Of a DNA stretch of 64,000 bases, positions 9,371 to 18,153 are shown one piece after another; the first letter of the stretch is position 1, and every line of letters begins with the position of its first letter. Position numbers and translations under genes: made by a program. The stretch comes from a virus: the IMG/VR virus record IMGVR_UViG_3300029268_002499, positions 1 to 64,000 of that record, one strand, 5' to 3'. Below the pieces are notes generated by a model that saw only the letters and a program-made list of their open reading frames with translations, was not told the origin of the DNA and made no database searches.

Positions 9371-9919
9371 ATGAATATAGACAATAAGATTAATTTAGAG
9401 CAAATTACAGAAAATAAATATATAATAGAATATATTGAAGAATGTGGTGCTTGCAAAGCAACTGGTTTATATCAAGGTTTTGCAGAAAGTGGTGGCGCAG
9501 CAGTTGTTTGCAGTAGATGCAAAGGAACTGGAAAAGTAAAGGTAAAACAAGGCATAACAATATTCATAGAAAGAAAAGACAAAAAAGGAATAAAAAGAGT
9601 TTATTCTAATGCTGGAGGTTATGGTATTACAGACAAAGATATAAAAACAGACGAGGGCAAAGTTATTCATTTTTCACAATATGGTGTTGAATATGATTTG
9701 TGGAAACAGGGGGAAGAACCAAAACCTATCGAAGAATTAATATGCCCATACTTAGAAACAAATCAAAATATGCAAGATAGTAACCATTTTGCCCATGATT
9801 TATACAGAAATTTTTGTAACAATAATACAAATTTAGGAAATAGAATAACTGAATGTAAACTTTATGGAATTAAAGATAAATGTTGGAAAATATATTGGGA
9901 ATTAAAAAGGAGAAAATAA
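9371..9919 (+). CDS. DnaJ-type zinc-finger protein
   Basis: 182 aa; ATG 9371 is set by GGGGAG at 9356-9361. The N-terminal part has CGACKATG (about 24-31) and CSRCKGTGK (about 47-55), two CxxCxGxG-like repeats as in the cysteine-rich domain of DnaJ, but only two repeats and no J domain. A second Cys-rich region is at the C-terminus (CPYLE, CNNN, CKLYG, CWKIYW). Possibly a protein- or RNA-binding adaptor; function unknown. Confidence 0.65.
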   Translation: MNIDNKINLEQITENKYIIEYIEECGACKATGLYQGFAESGGAAVVCSRCKGTGKVKVKQGITIFIERKDKKGIKRVYSNAGGYGITDKDIKTDEGKVIHFSQYGVEYDLWKQGEEPKPIEELICPYLETNQNMQDSNHFAHDLYRNFCNNNTNLGNRITECKLYGIKDKCWKIYWELKRRK

Positions 9920-10081
9920 ATGGAAAATAAAAAGTACATTATTGATTATGACTCAATGGTTATTTTTAATACCATTGAAGCAGTTAACGAAATGATCGCT
10001 CCTAAAGGAATTAAGATAATTATTGCAGATGAGGAGCATGATGGGGCTGAGGCTATTTACTTAGAAGAGATAGGAGAATAA
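9920..10081 (+). CDS. Small hypothetical protein
   Basis: 53 aa, begins at the base after the previous stop, with AAAAGGAGA as ribosome site. Acidic C-terminus (ADEEHDGAEAIYLEE). Not recognised. Confidence 0.6.
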   Translation: MENKKYIIDYDSMVIFNTIEAVNEMIAPKGIKIIIADEEHDGAEAIYLEEIGE

Positions 10082-10082
10082 T

Positions 10083-10328
10083 ATGTTTTGCAAAAAAGAA
10101 AAAAATGAACCTAGTATTAAAGTTAGTTATATAATAGAAAAAAATGGATTAAATCAATATCGTATAGTTAAAAAATTTAGTAATAGCGGTAGAAATTATT
10201 ATGTAGGAGAACATAAAACATTAAGTGATTATTCAAGTACAGCTAAAATGTTTTCTACATTAGAAGAAGCTGAAGATGAAATAAAATCTTATGCATGGGA
10301 AATAGTTAAAAAAATAGAAGGAGAATAA
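10083..10328 (+). CDS. Hypothetical protein
   Basis: 81 aa, starts one base after the preceding stop with a TAGGAGA site. The pattern QYRIVKKFSN...EEAEDEI suggests a short beta-sheet plus helix fold. No family recognised. Confidence 0.65.
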   Translation: MFCKKEKNEPSIKVSYIIEKNGLNQYRIVKKFSNSGRNYYVGEHKTLSDYSSTAKMFSTLEEAEDEIKSYAWEIVKKIEGE

Positions 10329-10330
10329 AA

Positions 10331-10714
10331 ATGTATAGCAAAATATTTAAGGTTTGGAGAAATCAGTCAGAATCAGATAAAGCATTTCGAGTAGAGTTTG
10401 AAGCTCAATGTTCTTCTTATGAAGCAGATGTACTTTCATACTACATAGGTAAAGCAATATCTTTCTTGTCGAGAGATTGGAGTTCTCTACTTAAAGAGAT
10501 ATCAAAAGAGGAACCAATACAAAAACAAGAAAGAAAAACAGAAGTTTTATTTAAACTATTTTCACGAGATGAATTCGTTGGTTATGAAAAATGGGATTGT
10601 AATTGGCGATATTGGAGTTATAGTCAACCAGGCCCTTTTGGTGCTAGACCTTGGAGCGGAGGATATATTCCACATGACTCAAAAATATTGATAGATAAAA
10701 TTGAAGGAGAATGA
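10331..10714 (+). CDS. Hypothetical protein
   Basis: 127 aa, GAAGGAGA site. Trp/Tyr-rich segment EKWDCNWRYWSYSQPGPFGA (about 83-102) is striking but unassigned. Stop overlaps the downstream ATGA. Confidence 0.65.
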   Translation: MYSKIFKVWRNQSESDKAFRVEFEAQCSSYEADVLSYYIGKAISFLSRDWSSLLKEISKEEPIQKQERKTEVLFKLFSRDEFVGYEKWDCNWRYWSYSQPGPFGARPWSGGYIPHDSKILIDKIEGE

Positions 10715-10716
10715 AA

Positions 10717-11199
10717 ATGAATAACCTAGAAATAATTTCATTAATTGGAATTGTTATAATTGCTATTAATCTGGGGTTGATTTATTTTGCTGTAAGGGAA
10801 CACACACAACTTAAGAAAATTAACAAGATACATACGGAAGCGTTGAGGGATAACATATCCCTAGAAAATAAGGCAGATGATCTCAATAGAAAATTAAAAA
10901 CAATTGAGGATAAAGAAAAAGAAGAGAAAAAAGTTAAAATAAACGATTTGAAAATTGGAGATTCTATTATTGTCAAAAGTGCAACACCTAATAGCTTTTA
11001 CGGTTATGGCATTACACACACTTTTTGTTTTGAAGGATTTGAAATAAGAGAAATAAGTCCAAGCAAACAATATATAAGACTTTATACAAATGAAAATAAA
11101 GAAGTTTGGAGGACTTTTGAATCATTGAATATTATGGAAGTTATTAAAAAGAAAGAACCATTTGTAGGAACTACCGGATGTTTTATAGAGGAAAGATAA
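10717..11199 (+). CDS. Single-pass membrane protein
   Basis: 160 aa. Start chosen at the second ATG of GGAGAATGAAAATG because the first is only 1-2 bases from the ribosome site. N-terminal membrane helix EIISLIGIVIIAINLGLIYF (about 4-23), then a basic/acidic coiled coil (about 45-75) and a soluble C-terminal beta domain (about 78-150) with IGDSIIVKSA, perhaps SH3-like. Function unknown. Confidence 0.65.
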   Translation: MNNLEIISLIGIVIIAINLGLIYFAVREHTQLKKINKIHTEALRDNISLENKADDLNRKLKTIEDKEKEEKKVKINDLKIGDSIIVKSATPNSFYGYGITHTFCFEGFEIREISPSKQYIRLYTNENKEVWRTFESLNIMEVIKKKEPFVGTTGCFIEER

Positions 11200-11211
11200 G
11201 AAGGAGAATCT

Positions 11212-11784
11212 ATGAAATGTAAAGATTGCCCAAATGACTTAGGATACAGATCAGGAATGCATTGGCCTCCTTATGTGGCAACCTGTGGATTAGGTAAAAA
11301 TCAAGTGATATCAAAAAAAGGAGAACTATATAATAGAAAGTGTAAACGAAATTATATAGCAAAATTAGTTCTTCCTAAAGATGTTGATTCTGATACAACA
11401 ACAATGACTCTTCCTCCTTATGAAGGAGATAAGAAATTTACAGCTGTAATTGATAATATTGAGGAAATCACCAAGTTTAGAATTCCTTTAGCAACAAAAG
11501 GAGAGTATATGGCGGATGAAGATAAAATAAGGGATGACTACAAAAAAGAAACAAAAGAGGATGCTTATTGTTCATATAATGATGATGGTGGAAATTTTAC
11601 TGATGATTATGTTCATTGGTTAGAGGATTCAGTTATAAATAAGAATGAAGAATTAAAACAGAAAAATGATTTGTTGGAAGAGATAAAAAAACATATAAAT
11701 ACTTATTTTAAAACAGCTAAATCAATAAGTGCTATAGACATCCTGAAAAAAATAGAACAGCAAATGATTTTGTTACAATTATAA
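11212..11784 (+). CDS. Cys-containing hypothetical protein
   Basis: 190 aa. The N-terminus has CKDC (3-6), C22 and C39, a possible zinc site; the middle is acidic and the C-terminus helical. AGAAGGAGA site. No family recognised. Confidence 0.65.
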   Translation: MKCKDCPNDLGYRSGMHWPPYVATCGLGKNQVISKKGELYNRKCKRNYIAKLVLPKDVDSDTTTMTLPPYEGDKKFTAVIDNIEEITKFRIPLATKGEYMADEDKIRDDYKKETKEDAYCSYNDDGGNFTDDYVHWLEDSVINKNEELKQKNDLLEEIKKHINTYFKTAKSISAIDILKKIEQQMILLQL

Positions 11785-11796
11785 AGGAGAAATAAA

Positions 11797-12000
11797 ATGG
11801 ATGGGTATGAACTATTGGGAGAAGATAAAATTCCAAGATGCTGTGGTTCATGTAAATTTATACGATATAGAGGACCTGACCATTATCATAAATTTGTAGA
11901 TCCTCTACCTTTTTGCAAGAAAGAAGAAGAACTTATCTGTATTTTTGGTCTTTGTCTAAAATACAAACCGAGTAAATTAATTTTTATAAAAGGAGAATGA
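11797..12000 (+). CDS. Small Cys/His-rich protein
   Basis: 67 aa with CCGSC (about 15-19), HYHKF and two later Cys (FGLCLKY), probably a zinc-binding mini-domain. Stop overlaps the next start region (GGAGAATGAAAATG). Confidence 0.6.
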   Translation: MDGYELLGEDKIPRCCGSCKFIRYRGPDHYHKFVDPLPFCKKEEELICIFGLCLKYKPSKLIFIKGE

Positions 12001-12002
12001 AA

Positions 12003-12518
12003 ATGAAAAGGGAACTAGAAGATCAACTAAAAGAAAAATATCCAAAAACATTTAAAATTTTAAATATTGGTCGCAAAGAAGATGCTCCATTTTGGGGAAT
12101 ACAAACTTGGGGATTTGAATGTGCAGATGGTTGGTTTGACATAATAAATCGACTGTGTGAAAAAATTGAACCAATTATTGAACAACAGGAAAATCCTGAT
12201 GATTATTATGTTGAACAAGTGAAAGAAAAGTTCGCTGGTTTAAGATTTTACATGAGTCTTCACGATGAAAAAATTGAAGAGTGTATAAGACAAGCAGAAG
12301 AAGAATCGTTTAAAACTTGTGAATATTGTGGAAACCCTGGTGTGGTAAGAAGGGATGGGTGGTTAAAAACTATGTGTGATGCTTGTTATAAAGAAGATCA
12401 AGAACGAAAAATAAAAGATTCAATTGAATGGGTTGAAAAACAGCTCGAGGATAAAAGTCTTACTCCTGTGAAAAAAGATAAATTGTTAGAACAACTAAAA
12501 AAATTAAAAGGAGAATAA
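12003..12518 (+). CDS. Conserved phage protein with zinc finger
   Basis: 171 aa, from the second ATG after the ribosome site. It matches a family I recall in many phages: an N-terminal helix, W/G-rich GFECADGWFDIINRLC (about 39-54), the signature VKEKFAGLRFYM (about 76-87), and CEYCGNP plus CDACY (zinc finger, about 108-134). C-terminal coiled coil. No activity known. Confidence 0.75.
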   Translation: MKRELEDQLKEKYPKTFKILNIGRKEDAPFWGIQTWGFECADGWFDIINRLCEKIEPIIEQQENPDDYYVEQVKEKFAGLRFYMSLHDEKIEECIRQAEEESFKTCEYCGNPGVVRRDGWLKTMCDACYKEDQERKIKDSIEWVEKQLEDKSLTPVKKDKLLEQLKKLKGE

Positions 12519-12519
12519 A

Positions 12520-12858
12520 ATGGGGAAAATTACACTTGCATTTTATGTCCAAAATCAGGGGGATGGATCTGCTTCAGTAAGATTCTATGAATCTGAAGAA
12601 GTAGCTAAATTTGCAGAAGAATTTGATAATTTAGCATATGATTCAGGATGGGCCGAAAGCAGTGTTGATACAATTACACTGGAAGGGGATAACATAAAAG
12701 TTAGTGATGAAGACAGAAAATATATTCAATCAAAAGCTGACCTAATTGAAGAAATAAAAAGAGATTTAGATAGTGATTGGATAGAGGAAGATGTTGTAGA
12801 TCAAATAAAAGAATTATTGAAAGAACTTGAAGGAGACTCCACTGAGGAGGGCATGTGA
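12520..12858 (+). CDS. Acidic hypothetical protein
   Basis: 112 aa, strongly acidic, mixed alpha/beta (TLAFYVQNQGDGSASVRFY at the N-terminus). Acidic small proteins of this kind are sometimes inhibitors or DNA mimics, but nothing specific supports that here. One base after the preceding stop. Confidence 0.65.
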   Translation: MGKITLAFYVQNQGDGSASVRFYESEEVAKFAEEFDNLAYDSGWAESSVDTITLEGDNIKVSDEDRKYIQSKADLIEEIKRDLDSDWIEEDVVDQIKELLKELEGDSTEEGM

Positions 12859-13046
12859 AACAAGAAATGAATGGTAAGATAAAACATGCTTTTTGCCCAA
12901 AGTGCAAAAGTGATAATATGTATTATGAAGATCCCGTAATTAAAGAGGACAAACTTTATTATTATTTCGAGTGCAACGATTGTGGGCAGACAGGTAAAGA
13001 GTGGTATAAAATAGCATTTTTAGCAGTTACATTTGATGGTGAGTAA
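12855..13046 (+). CDS. Zinc-ribbon protein (GTG start)
   Basis: 63 aa from a GTG at 12855 next to GAGGAGG; an ATG at 12867 is an alternative. CPKCKSDNM (14-22) and CNDCGQTG (41-48) form a classical zinc ribbon. Overlaps the previous gene by 4 bases. Confidence 0.65.
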   Translation: MKQEMNGKIKHAFCPKCKSDNMYYEDPVIKEDKLYYYFECNDCGQTGKEWYKIAFLAVTFDGE

Positions 13047-13068
13047 ACAAAAATAAATAGGAGGATAT

Positions 13069-13467
13069 ATGTTAGTAAAGTATAGTTCAAATAACTCAGG
13101 TGGACATTGGTGGCTAGGAGATCAGGATTGGATGAATCTTGAAAAAGCGGGCTGGAAGGTAGGATGGATTAAAGATGAGAGTGGTGATAATAGGAGAAAA
13201 CACAAACCAGATAAGAATGGAGAATATCGTTGGTTAGGGGCTCTTGCTACAGATGCATCAAAAGAGTTTAATTCCATAAAAGAAGCATTAGAAGAATTTG
13301 AAAGAATAACTGACCAAAGGGTATCAGATGAAGGATGTAACTGTTGTGGGGCCCCTCACAGTTTCAACTGGGATGGTGGTTATATAAGTGGAAGTGATTG
13401 TTTGAGTTATTTATATGATGAAGTCCCAGGATCATTGAGGGAGGCTTGTGAAAGATTAAATAAATAG
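13069..13467 (+). CDS. Conserved phage protein (SNNSGGxWWL family)
   Basis: 132 aa. The N-terminal YSSNNSGGHWWLGDQDW (5-21) is typical of a conserved phage hypothetical family. GCNCCGAPH (about 93-101) is a likely zinc or structural Cys cluster. Role unknown. TAGGAGG site. Confidence 0.7.
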   Translation: MLVKYSSNNSGGHWWLGDQDWMNLEKAGWKVGWIKDESGDNRRKHKPDKNGEYRWLGALATDASKEFNSIKEALEEFERITDQRVSDEGCNCCGAPHSFNWDGGYISGSDCLSYLYDEVPGSLREACERLNK

Positions 13468-13475
13468 GAGGACAT

Positions 13476-13691
13476 ATGAAGGAATTAATATGGAAAAAAA
13501 TTCCAAATAAAAATGTTCGTCTTATTTGGAAACACCCAAAATGTTCTCGTAAGAACTGTCAACACTTTAAAGATGTAATTGATGTTCCACCAACATTTTT
13601 TGAAAATTCTGGAACACCAATATGTCCTGAATGTGGTGATGATTATGAATATTTGAGAACTGAAATACTCTCAGGGGGAAAAAATGGCTAG
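13476..13691 (+). CDS. Conserved zinc-finger phage protein
   Basis: 71 aa. CSRKNCQHF (23-31) and CPECGDD (51-57) with WKHPKC match a small conserved phage family with a C-x4-C...CxxC zinc site. Overlaps the next ATG by 8 bases. Function unknown. Confidence 0.7.
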   Translation: MKELIWKKIPNKNVRLIWKHPKCSRKNCQHFKDVIDVPPTFFENSGTPICPECGDDYEYLRTEILSGGKNG

Positions 13692-13929
13692 ACCAAAAAG
13701 AAAGATTTTTTACTCTTTGGGAGGATTTAGAGGGAAAGATAGTGAGTTGCCAGATATTCTTAAAGACGAAAAACTACGAGCAATGTTTAAAAATGTAAGA
13801 ACAAAAAAGCAGGCATTGAAAAAACTTAAATACATTCCAACAGATTCTTTTATTGTAAGGCTTGTCACCAAAGGAGAAGACAGTTATATAAAGAATGTTT
13901 GGAAAGGAACTAAAAAAATTGAACATTAG
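13684..13929 (+). CDS. Basic hypothetical protein
   Basis: 81 aa, Lys/Arg-rich (MARPKRKIFY at the start), likely nucleic-acid binding by charge only. Last gene of the 3985-13929 run. GGGGGAAAA site. Confidence 0.6.
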   Translation: MARPKRKIFYSLGGFRGKDSELPDILKDEKLRAMFKNVRTKKQALKKLKYIPTDSFIVRLVTKGEDSYIKNVWKGTKKIEH

Positions 13930-13949
13930 TTTTTTGAAAACGATTGAGT

Positions 13950-13963
13950 TATATATATTAATT
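13950..13963 (+). promoter_or_regulatory. Phage promoter motif TATATATATTAATT
   Basis: Exact copy 41 bases before the ATG at 14004; followed by TATGAAATGAAG. Opens a new (+) transcription unit after the preceding operon. Confidence 0.6.
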
Positions 13964-14003
13964 TATGAAATGAAGAGATGATTATTTTTTAAAAGGAGTA
14001 AAT

Positions 14004-14366
14004 ATGGAACACATACAAGAAATGGCAAGGTTGGGAAGTATTAAAAATATTGAAATCTGGGTTTATCATGAAAATTTAATGAATCCTTCATTTCATATTA
14101 AAACAAAGACTTACGAAATTGTTCTGCAAATTAAAGATTTTAAAATCTTAGAATGGAAATACAGAATTTCGGGACAAAAAAATATATCCACTTCTGATAA
14201 ATTAATTATTTACAAATTTTTAACAGAGAAGCATCGTAAGTTTGCCACCACAAATTGGCAAGTGCTTTTGATTTATTGGAATGATAGTAATTTGGAAAAT
14301 CAATTATCAGAAGATACAAAAATTCCTTCATTGAAAGAATTTTTGAATATCAAAGACAAAAAGTAA
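14004..14366 (+). CDS. Hypothetical protein
   Basis: 120 aa, AAAAGGAG site, monocistronic unit between a promoter motif and a strong terminator. Mixed alpha/beta; not recognised. Being immediately promoter-proximal suggests it is well expressed. Confidence 0.7.
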   Translation: MEHIQEMARLGSIKNIEIWVYHENLMNPSFHIKTKTYEIVLQIKDFKILEWKYRISGQKNISTSDKLIIYKFLTEKHRKFATTNWQVLLIYWNDSNLENQLSEDTKIPSLKEFLNIKDKK

Positions 14367-14399
14367 GGGAGAATATTTATATTCTCCCATTATTTTTAT
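14367..14399 (+). terminator. Intrinsic terminator
   Basis: GGGAGAATA/TATTCTCCC, 9-bp stem with TTTA loop, then ATTATTTTTATT. Begins at the base after the stop codon. Confidence 0.8.
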
Positions 14400-14423
14400 T
14401 TTAAAAAATAAAAGGAGGTGAAA

Positions 14424-15470
14424 ATGAAAACAGGAGAATTGAAAAAAATAACAACTGATACATATGAAATAAGACATTGGTTAGAAACTGGTTATGAAGA
14501 GTTAGAAGGAATAAATGGAAATCCAGATCCATTTATATTAGAGTTTCCTTCTTTATTAGATATTGGAATAATGGGTAAATGTAATAATAATTGTAAATTC
14601 TGTTATCAAGGAGATAATTATGACGAACACATGTCTCTTGATAATTTCAAAAAAATAATAGATGAATGTAAAGATTTTACAAATCAAATTGCTGCTGGAG
14701 GAAAAGGAGACCCAAACAAACATCCAAATTTTAAAGAGATCCTTGAATATTCTGTTAAAAATAAAGTTACACCAAATTATACGACATCAGGAATTGATTT
14801 GACTGATGAAGAAGTTGAAATAACTAAAAAATACGTTGGTGCCACAGCAGTCAGTATGCACTCAAAAGATTATACTTTCAATGCGCTTAACAAGTTTATT
14901 GATGCAGGAGTAAAAACAAACATTCATTTTGTTTTATCAAAAGAAACATACACTGATGCTTTAAGAATAGCAATTGGTGGAAATCCATGGAATGATAAAA
15001 TAGATTTAAATAAAATTAATGGAATTGTTTTTCTTCTTTTTAAAAAACAAGGTCGTGGAAAAAATTTAGAAAACTTTTCATTGAATAAAGAAGAATTAAA
15101 ATTATTTTTGAATCTTTTTATTATTCATGACGCATTTAGACAACATACTTGTATGTTAGGTCTCGACCCTTGTTTAGTTAATGTTATGAAAAGACTAAAT
15201 ATTAAGTTTACTTCTGAGCAAGAAATGTGTGTTGATACTTGTGAAGGTGCAAGAATGGGAGGATATATTTCTCCTGATATGAAATTTGCACCGTGTTCAT
15301 TTGGAGGAAAAGAAAGAGGTCAATCAATAATTGATTCAACTATAAGAGAAATATGGAACGATGGAAAAGAAGTTGTTGACTTCAGAGATAAATTAATAAA
15401 GGATCCATATTGTTGTCCATATGATTTAATAGATATTGGAGGTGAAAATGACACACAAATGGATGTCTGA
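14424..15470 (+). CDS. Radical SAM enzyme with SPASM-like C-terminus
   Basis: 348 aa from the ATG after AAAGGAGGTG. The 4Fe-4S/AdoMet motif is CNNNCKFC (Cys53, 57, 60). The following EIIxxG-like region, NQIAAGGKGDPNKHP (about 94-108), fits the AdoMet-binding barrel. The C-terminus has several Cys (CVDTCEGARMGG, APCSFGG, CCPYD), as in SPASM/twitch domains that hold extra clusters and often act on peptides. Substrate unknown; candidate peptide targets include neighbouring NVTNSSS proteins, but that is speculation. Unusual in a phage. Confidence 0.88.
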   Translation: MKTGELKKITTDTYEIRHWLETGYEELEGINGNPDPFILEFPSLLDIGIMGKCNNNCKFCYQGDNYDEHMSLDNFKKIIDECKDFTNQIAAGGKGDPNKHPNFKEILEYSVKNKVTPNYTTSGIDLTDEEVEITKKYVGATAVSMHSKDYTFNALNKFIDAGVKTNIHFVLSKETYTDALRIAIGGNPWNDKIDLNKINGIVFLLFKKQGRGKNLENFSLNKEELKLFLNLFIIHDAFRQHTCMLGLDPCLVNVMKRLNIKFTSEQEMCVDTCEGARMGGYISPDMKFAPCSFGGKERGQSIIDSTIREIWNDGKEVVDFRDKLIKDPYCCPYDLIDIGGENDTQMDV

Positions 15471-15654
15471 TTTATGTCATGAATTATTTGCTATTGTTAG
15501 TGGTTCTGTTGGTGTTGGGGGATCTATTGAAGAAACTGTTGATATAATGATTGATGCTATAAAAGAAGATCTAAAGACACTTTCTTTCTTAGAAATAATA
15601 AAACTATTTATTTATAGTTTAAAACACAAAGTTTTGAATAAAATTGGAGGTTAA
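15448..15654 (+). CDS. Hypothetical protein
   Basis: 68 aa, ATG inside the end of the radical SAM gene with GGAGGTG ribosome site. Hydrophobic helices (IVSGSVGVGGSIEETVDIMI; LEIIKLFIYSLKH). Not recognised; the coupling suggests a partner of the radical SAM enzyme. Confidence 0.6.
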   Translation: MTHKWMSDLCHELFAIVSGSVGVGGSIEETVDIMIDAIKEDLKTLSFLEIIKLFIYSLKHKVLNKIGG

Positions 15655-15656
15655 TA

Positions 15657-16187
15657 ATGCCCAGCTACTTAATTTCAGATTGTCATTTCGGCCATAAAAA
15701 CATCATGTTATACGAAAAGAGACCCTTTGAAACAATCGAAGAGATGGATTCACATATTATAAAATGCTGGAATAACAAAGTAAATAAACATGACACAGTA
15801 TATTTTCTTGGTGATGTTTCTTTTTATGGAAAAGAAAAAACACGAGAAATAATAAATTCATTAAATGGAAGAAAATTTTTGATTATGGGGAATCACGATC
15901 GTGCTCATTCAATGATTTGGTGGAAAGATGCTGGATTTGAATGGGTTTCAAAATGGCCAATACTTTTTAAAAAATGGTACATTCTTTCGCATGAACCAAT
16001 TTATTTAAATGAGAATATGCCCTACGTCAATGTTCATGGTCATATTCATAGTAAAAAATATACATCACCACAATATATAAATATATCAGTTGAACAAATA
16101 AATTATACACCAGTAGATTTTGAAGCAATACGTTTTCCTGAAGAACCAATTGACCCAGAAATTGCTGAAGACGGTGAAATTCAATAA
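15657..16187 (+). CDS. Calcineurin-like metallophosphoesterase
   Basis: 176 aa with all family motifs in order: SDCHFGH (7-13, Asp8 and His10), GDVSF (about 52-56), GNHDRA (about 77-82), SHEPIY (about 115-120) and HGHIHS (about 128-133). These hold a dinuclear metal centre. It is a single-domain phosphoesterase of the size seen in many phages; substrate unknown (cyclic nucleotides, nucleotides or RNA ends are possible). GGAGG site. Confidence 0.9.
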   Translation: MPSYLISDCHFGHKNIMLYEKRPFETIEEMDSHIIKCWNNKVNKHDTVYFLGDVSFYGKEKTREIINSLNGRKFLIMGNHDRAHSMIWWKDAGFEWVSKWPILFKKWYILSHEPIYLNENMPYVNVHGHIHSKKYTSPQYINISVEQINYTPVDFEAIRFPEEPIDPEIAEDGEIQ

Positions 16188-16201
16188 AAAAGGAGAAAAT
16201 C

Positions 16202-16990
16202 ATGGGATTAGACGTTTACTTATACAAATTTGAAAATTTTGAAAAAACAATGGAACTTGAAGAAGAATTCTCTTCAGAATCAACCGAAATGCGGAAAAAA
16301 AATACAAATGGAAAATCATATAGTAAATTAACAGAAGATGAAAAAAATATACTTTCTAAAAATAGTAAAGAATTGAGAGATGCAATATTTTGTGGGGCTC
16401 CATTGATGGAAAGTATTGAAATTGATTCATCATTATATCCAGAGCATCTATTTAAAATTGGTTATTTTCGAAGCAGCTACAACTCAGGAGGAATCAATTC
16501 AGTATTGAGAAGAACTATTGGAAAAGATCTTTATGATATTTTTCAACCAGATCTACAGGATGAATATTATATAAGACCTGATTGGAATAAAGCATTAACC
16601 ATAGCAACACAAATAAAAGAAGAGTTTGAACAACATGTTCATCGTTGTCCATTCGATGTTATAAGTGAATCTTTTCGATACGTTTCTAAAGAAATAAATT
16701 CTGACAAAGAAGCTTTGGAAGTATTCATGAAAGAATATGAAGACACTAAAAAAAGAGTATTTGATAACTATAGCAATAGCAATGGAACTTTTTATTTAGG
16801 AGAAAATTTTCTAAAAGTTAGAGGAGTAATAACTGCAAAAAATAAATTGGGGGATTGTTGTTATATTATTTATGAAAAACCATCAGAAGAGTATTGGATA
16901 AAAGAGGCACTAGAAATAGTGATAGAAACAATAAACTACGTTCTTTCACAACCTGATAAATATCAATATAGACTGGGTTGGAGCAGTTAA
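16202..16990 (+). CDS. Conserved phage protein (MGLDVYLYKF family)
   Basis: 262 aa. Start MGLDVYLYKFENF and the block KIGYFRSSYNSGGINSVLRR (about 88-107) match a conserved hypothetical family seen in phages and bacteria. Probably a mixed alpha/beta enzyme-like fold, but no catalytic motif is known. AAAAAGGAG site. Confidence 0.7.
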   Translation: MGLDVYLYKFENFEKTMELEEEFSSESTEMRKKNTNGKSYSKLTEDEKNILSKNSKELRDAIFCGAPLMESIEIDSSLYPEHLFKIGYFRSSYNSGGINSVLRRTIGKDLYDIFQPDLQDEYYIRPDWNKALTIATQIKEEFEQHVHRCPFDVISESFRYVSKEINSDKEALEVFMKEYEDTKKRVFDNYSNSNGTFYLGENFLKVRGVITAKNKLGDCCYIIYEKPSEEYWIKEALEIVIETINYVLSQPDKYQYRLGWSS

Positions 16991-17000
16991 GGAGATTATC

Positions 17001-17360
17001 ATGGGTGATAGATCAAATATTGTTGTTACGGGATTTGGTGATAAACTTGGTCAAAGAATTTATTTGTATGGGCATTGGATGGGAATGAACCATGTAAAAA
17101 TCTTGAAGGAATCTCTATTAAGAGGAAGAGATAGATGGAATGACCCATCATATTTAACTAGAATAATTTTCAGTGAAATGATTAAAAATGATGTAATGGG
17201 GACAACAGGATATGGAATTTCACCTGAGATTATGGATAATGAACATCCATTACTTATTGTCAATGTTGAAATACAAACTGTGACACTTGAAGATTATAAA
17301 ATTATTTCTTTTGAAGATTTTATAAAAAATGGATTTCCAGAAGAATATAAGGAGGAGTAA
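17001..17360 (+). CDS. Conserved phage protein (MGDRxNI family)
   Basis: 119 aa. MGDRSNIVVTG, LYGHWMG and RGRDRWNDPSYLTRIIFSEM (about 41-60), and GTTGYGIS belong to a conserved hypothetical family common in phages. Function unknown. AAGGAGA site. Confidence 0.75.
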   Translation: MGDRSNIVVTGFGDKLGQRIYLYGHWMGMNHVKILKESLLRGRDRWNDPSYLTRIIFSEMIKNDVMGTTGYGISPEIMDNEHPLLIVNVEIQTVTLEDYKIISFEDFIKNGFPEEYKEE

Positions 17361-17362
17361 TC

Positions 17363-17602
17363 ATGGAAGACAAAACAGATTTTGATGGAAATGAGCTGAT
17401 ACCATTTGTGATAATAATTCGTGACAATGTTGTAGACGAAATGATTAGATGTCATAATTCTGCCGAGGCTGAAACTATTTTTATTGAGCAGGTAAAACTT
17501 CATACAGGAACAAATGATCAAACACAAGAGTATATTGATATGATACTTGATGATGGGTGTGAATCTTTTGATGATGGATCCGTATGCATTTCTTGGGCAT
17601 AA
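17363..17602 (+). CDS. Conserved small phage protein
   Basis: 79 aa, acidic, with the pattern FVIIIRDNVVDEMIRCHNSA (about 15-34) found in a small phage family. Follows the previous gene by two bases with an AAGGAGGAG site. Function unknown. Confidence 0.65.
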   Translation: MEDKTDFDGNELIPFVIIIRDNVVDEMIRCHNSAEAETIFIEQVKLHTGTNDQTQEYIDMILDDGCESFDDGSVCISWA

Positions 17603-17612
17603 GGAGGTTTGT

Positions 17613-18134
17613 ATGAAGATACGAATGTCGAATGTAACAAATAGTTCATCAAGTTCTTTTCTGGTTGCTTGGCCAAAGAGAATTAATAAAAAATCAAGAA
17701 AAACGGTAATTGAGTTCATTGAACCAGAGAAAGTTGATACAATTTTAAATGATTCTACCAAAGGAATAAAAATTAAATATACACCTAGAACAATTGAAAG
17801 AATAACTAATATTTTTCTCAGAACTGGTGGATGGTTAGATGAAATACCAGAAGAACTAAAAAGTTTATTGGATGAAGAAACAAAAATTATTAATGATAAT
17901 GTATTGTGGAATAAGCATTTTGCAAAATATTCAGTATCTAGTGAAAGATATAAAGAATATAAAAAAGATTGGGTTAGTTTTAGAAAAAAATTAGCCGAAG
18001 CTTTCATTAAAAAGACAGAAGGAATGTGGTTATATTCTTATGAATATAGTGATAATGATGGTGAATTTTATGCAGATATGGAACATGGGAGAACATTTTA
18101 TGAACTTGTGTATATACAATTAAGTCATCATTAA
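17613..18134 (+). CDS. NVTNSSSSSF-motif protein
   Basis: 173 aa, started at the ATG after AAGGAGGT. The N-terminus MKIRMSNVTNSSSSSFLVAW carries the Asn-Val-Thr-Asn-Ser-rich motif shared with genes at 18154, 37631 and, loosely, 38223. The rest (about 20-173) is unrelated between paralogs and unassigned. The motif is widespread in phage and bacterial hypotheticals, and its role is unknown to me. Confidence 0.75.
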   Translation: MKIRMSNVTNSSSSSFLVAWPKRINKKSRKTVIEFIEPEKVDTILNDSTKGIKIKYTPRTIERITNIFLRTGGWLDEIPEELKSLLDEETKIINDNVLWNKHFAKYSVSSERYKEYKKDWVSFRKKLAEAFIKKTEGMWLYSYEYSDNDGEFYADMEHGRTFYELVYIQLSHH

Positions 18135-18153
18135 AATAAAAAGGAGATAGCTT

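Noticed and set aside
13069-13691. Assigning function to the SNNSGG and zinc-finger phage proteins
   Set aside because: They belong to recognised hypothetical families without known roles.
17294-18007. A 237-codon open frame on the (-) strand, hydrophobic
   Set aside because: It lies antisense to three (+) genes with good ribosome sites and recognised N-terminal motifs; AT-rich antisense frames of this length occur by chance.
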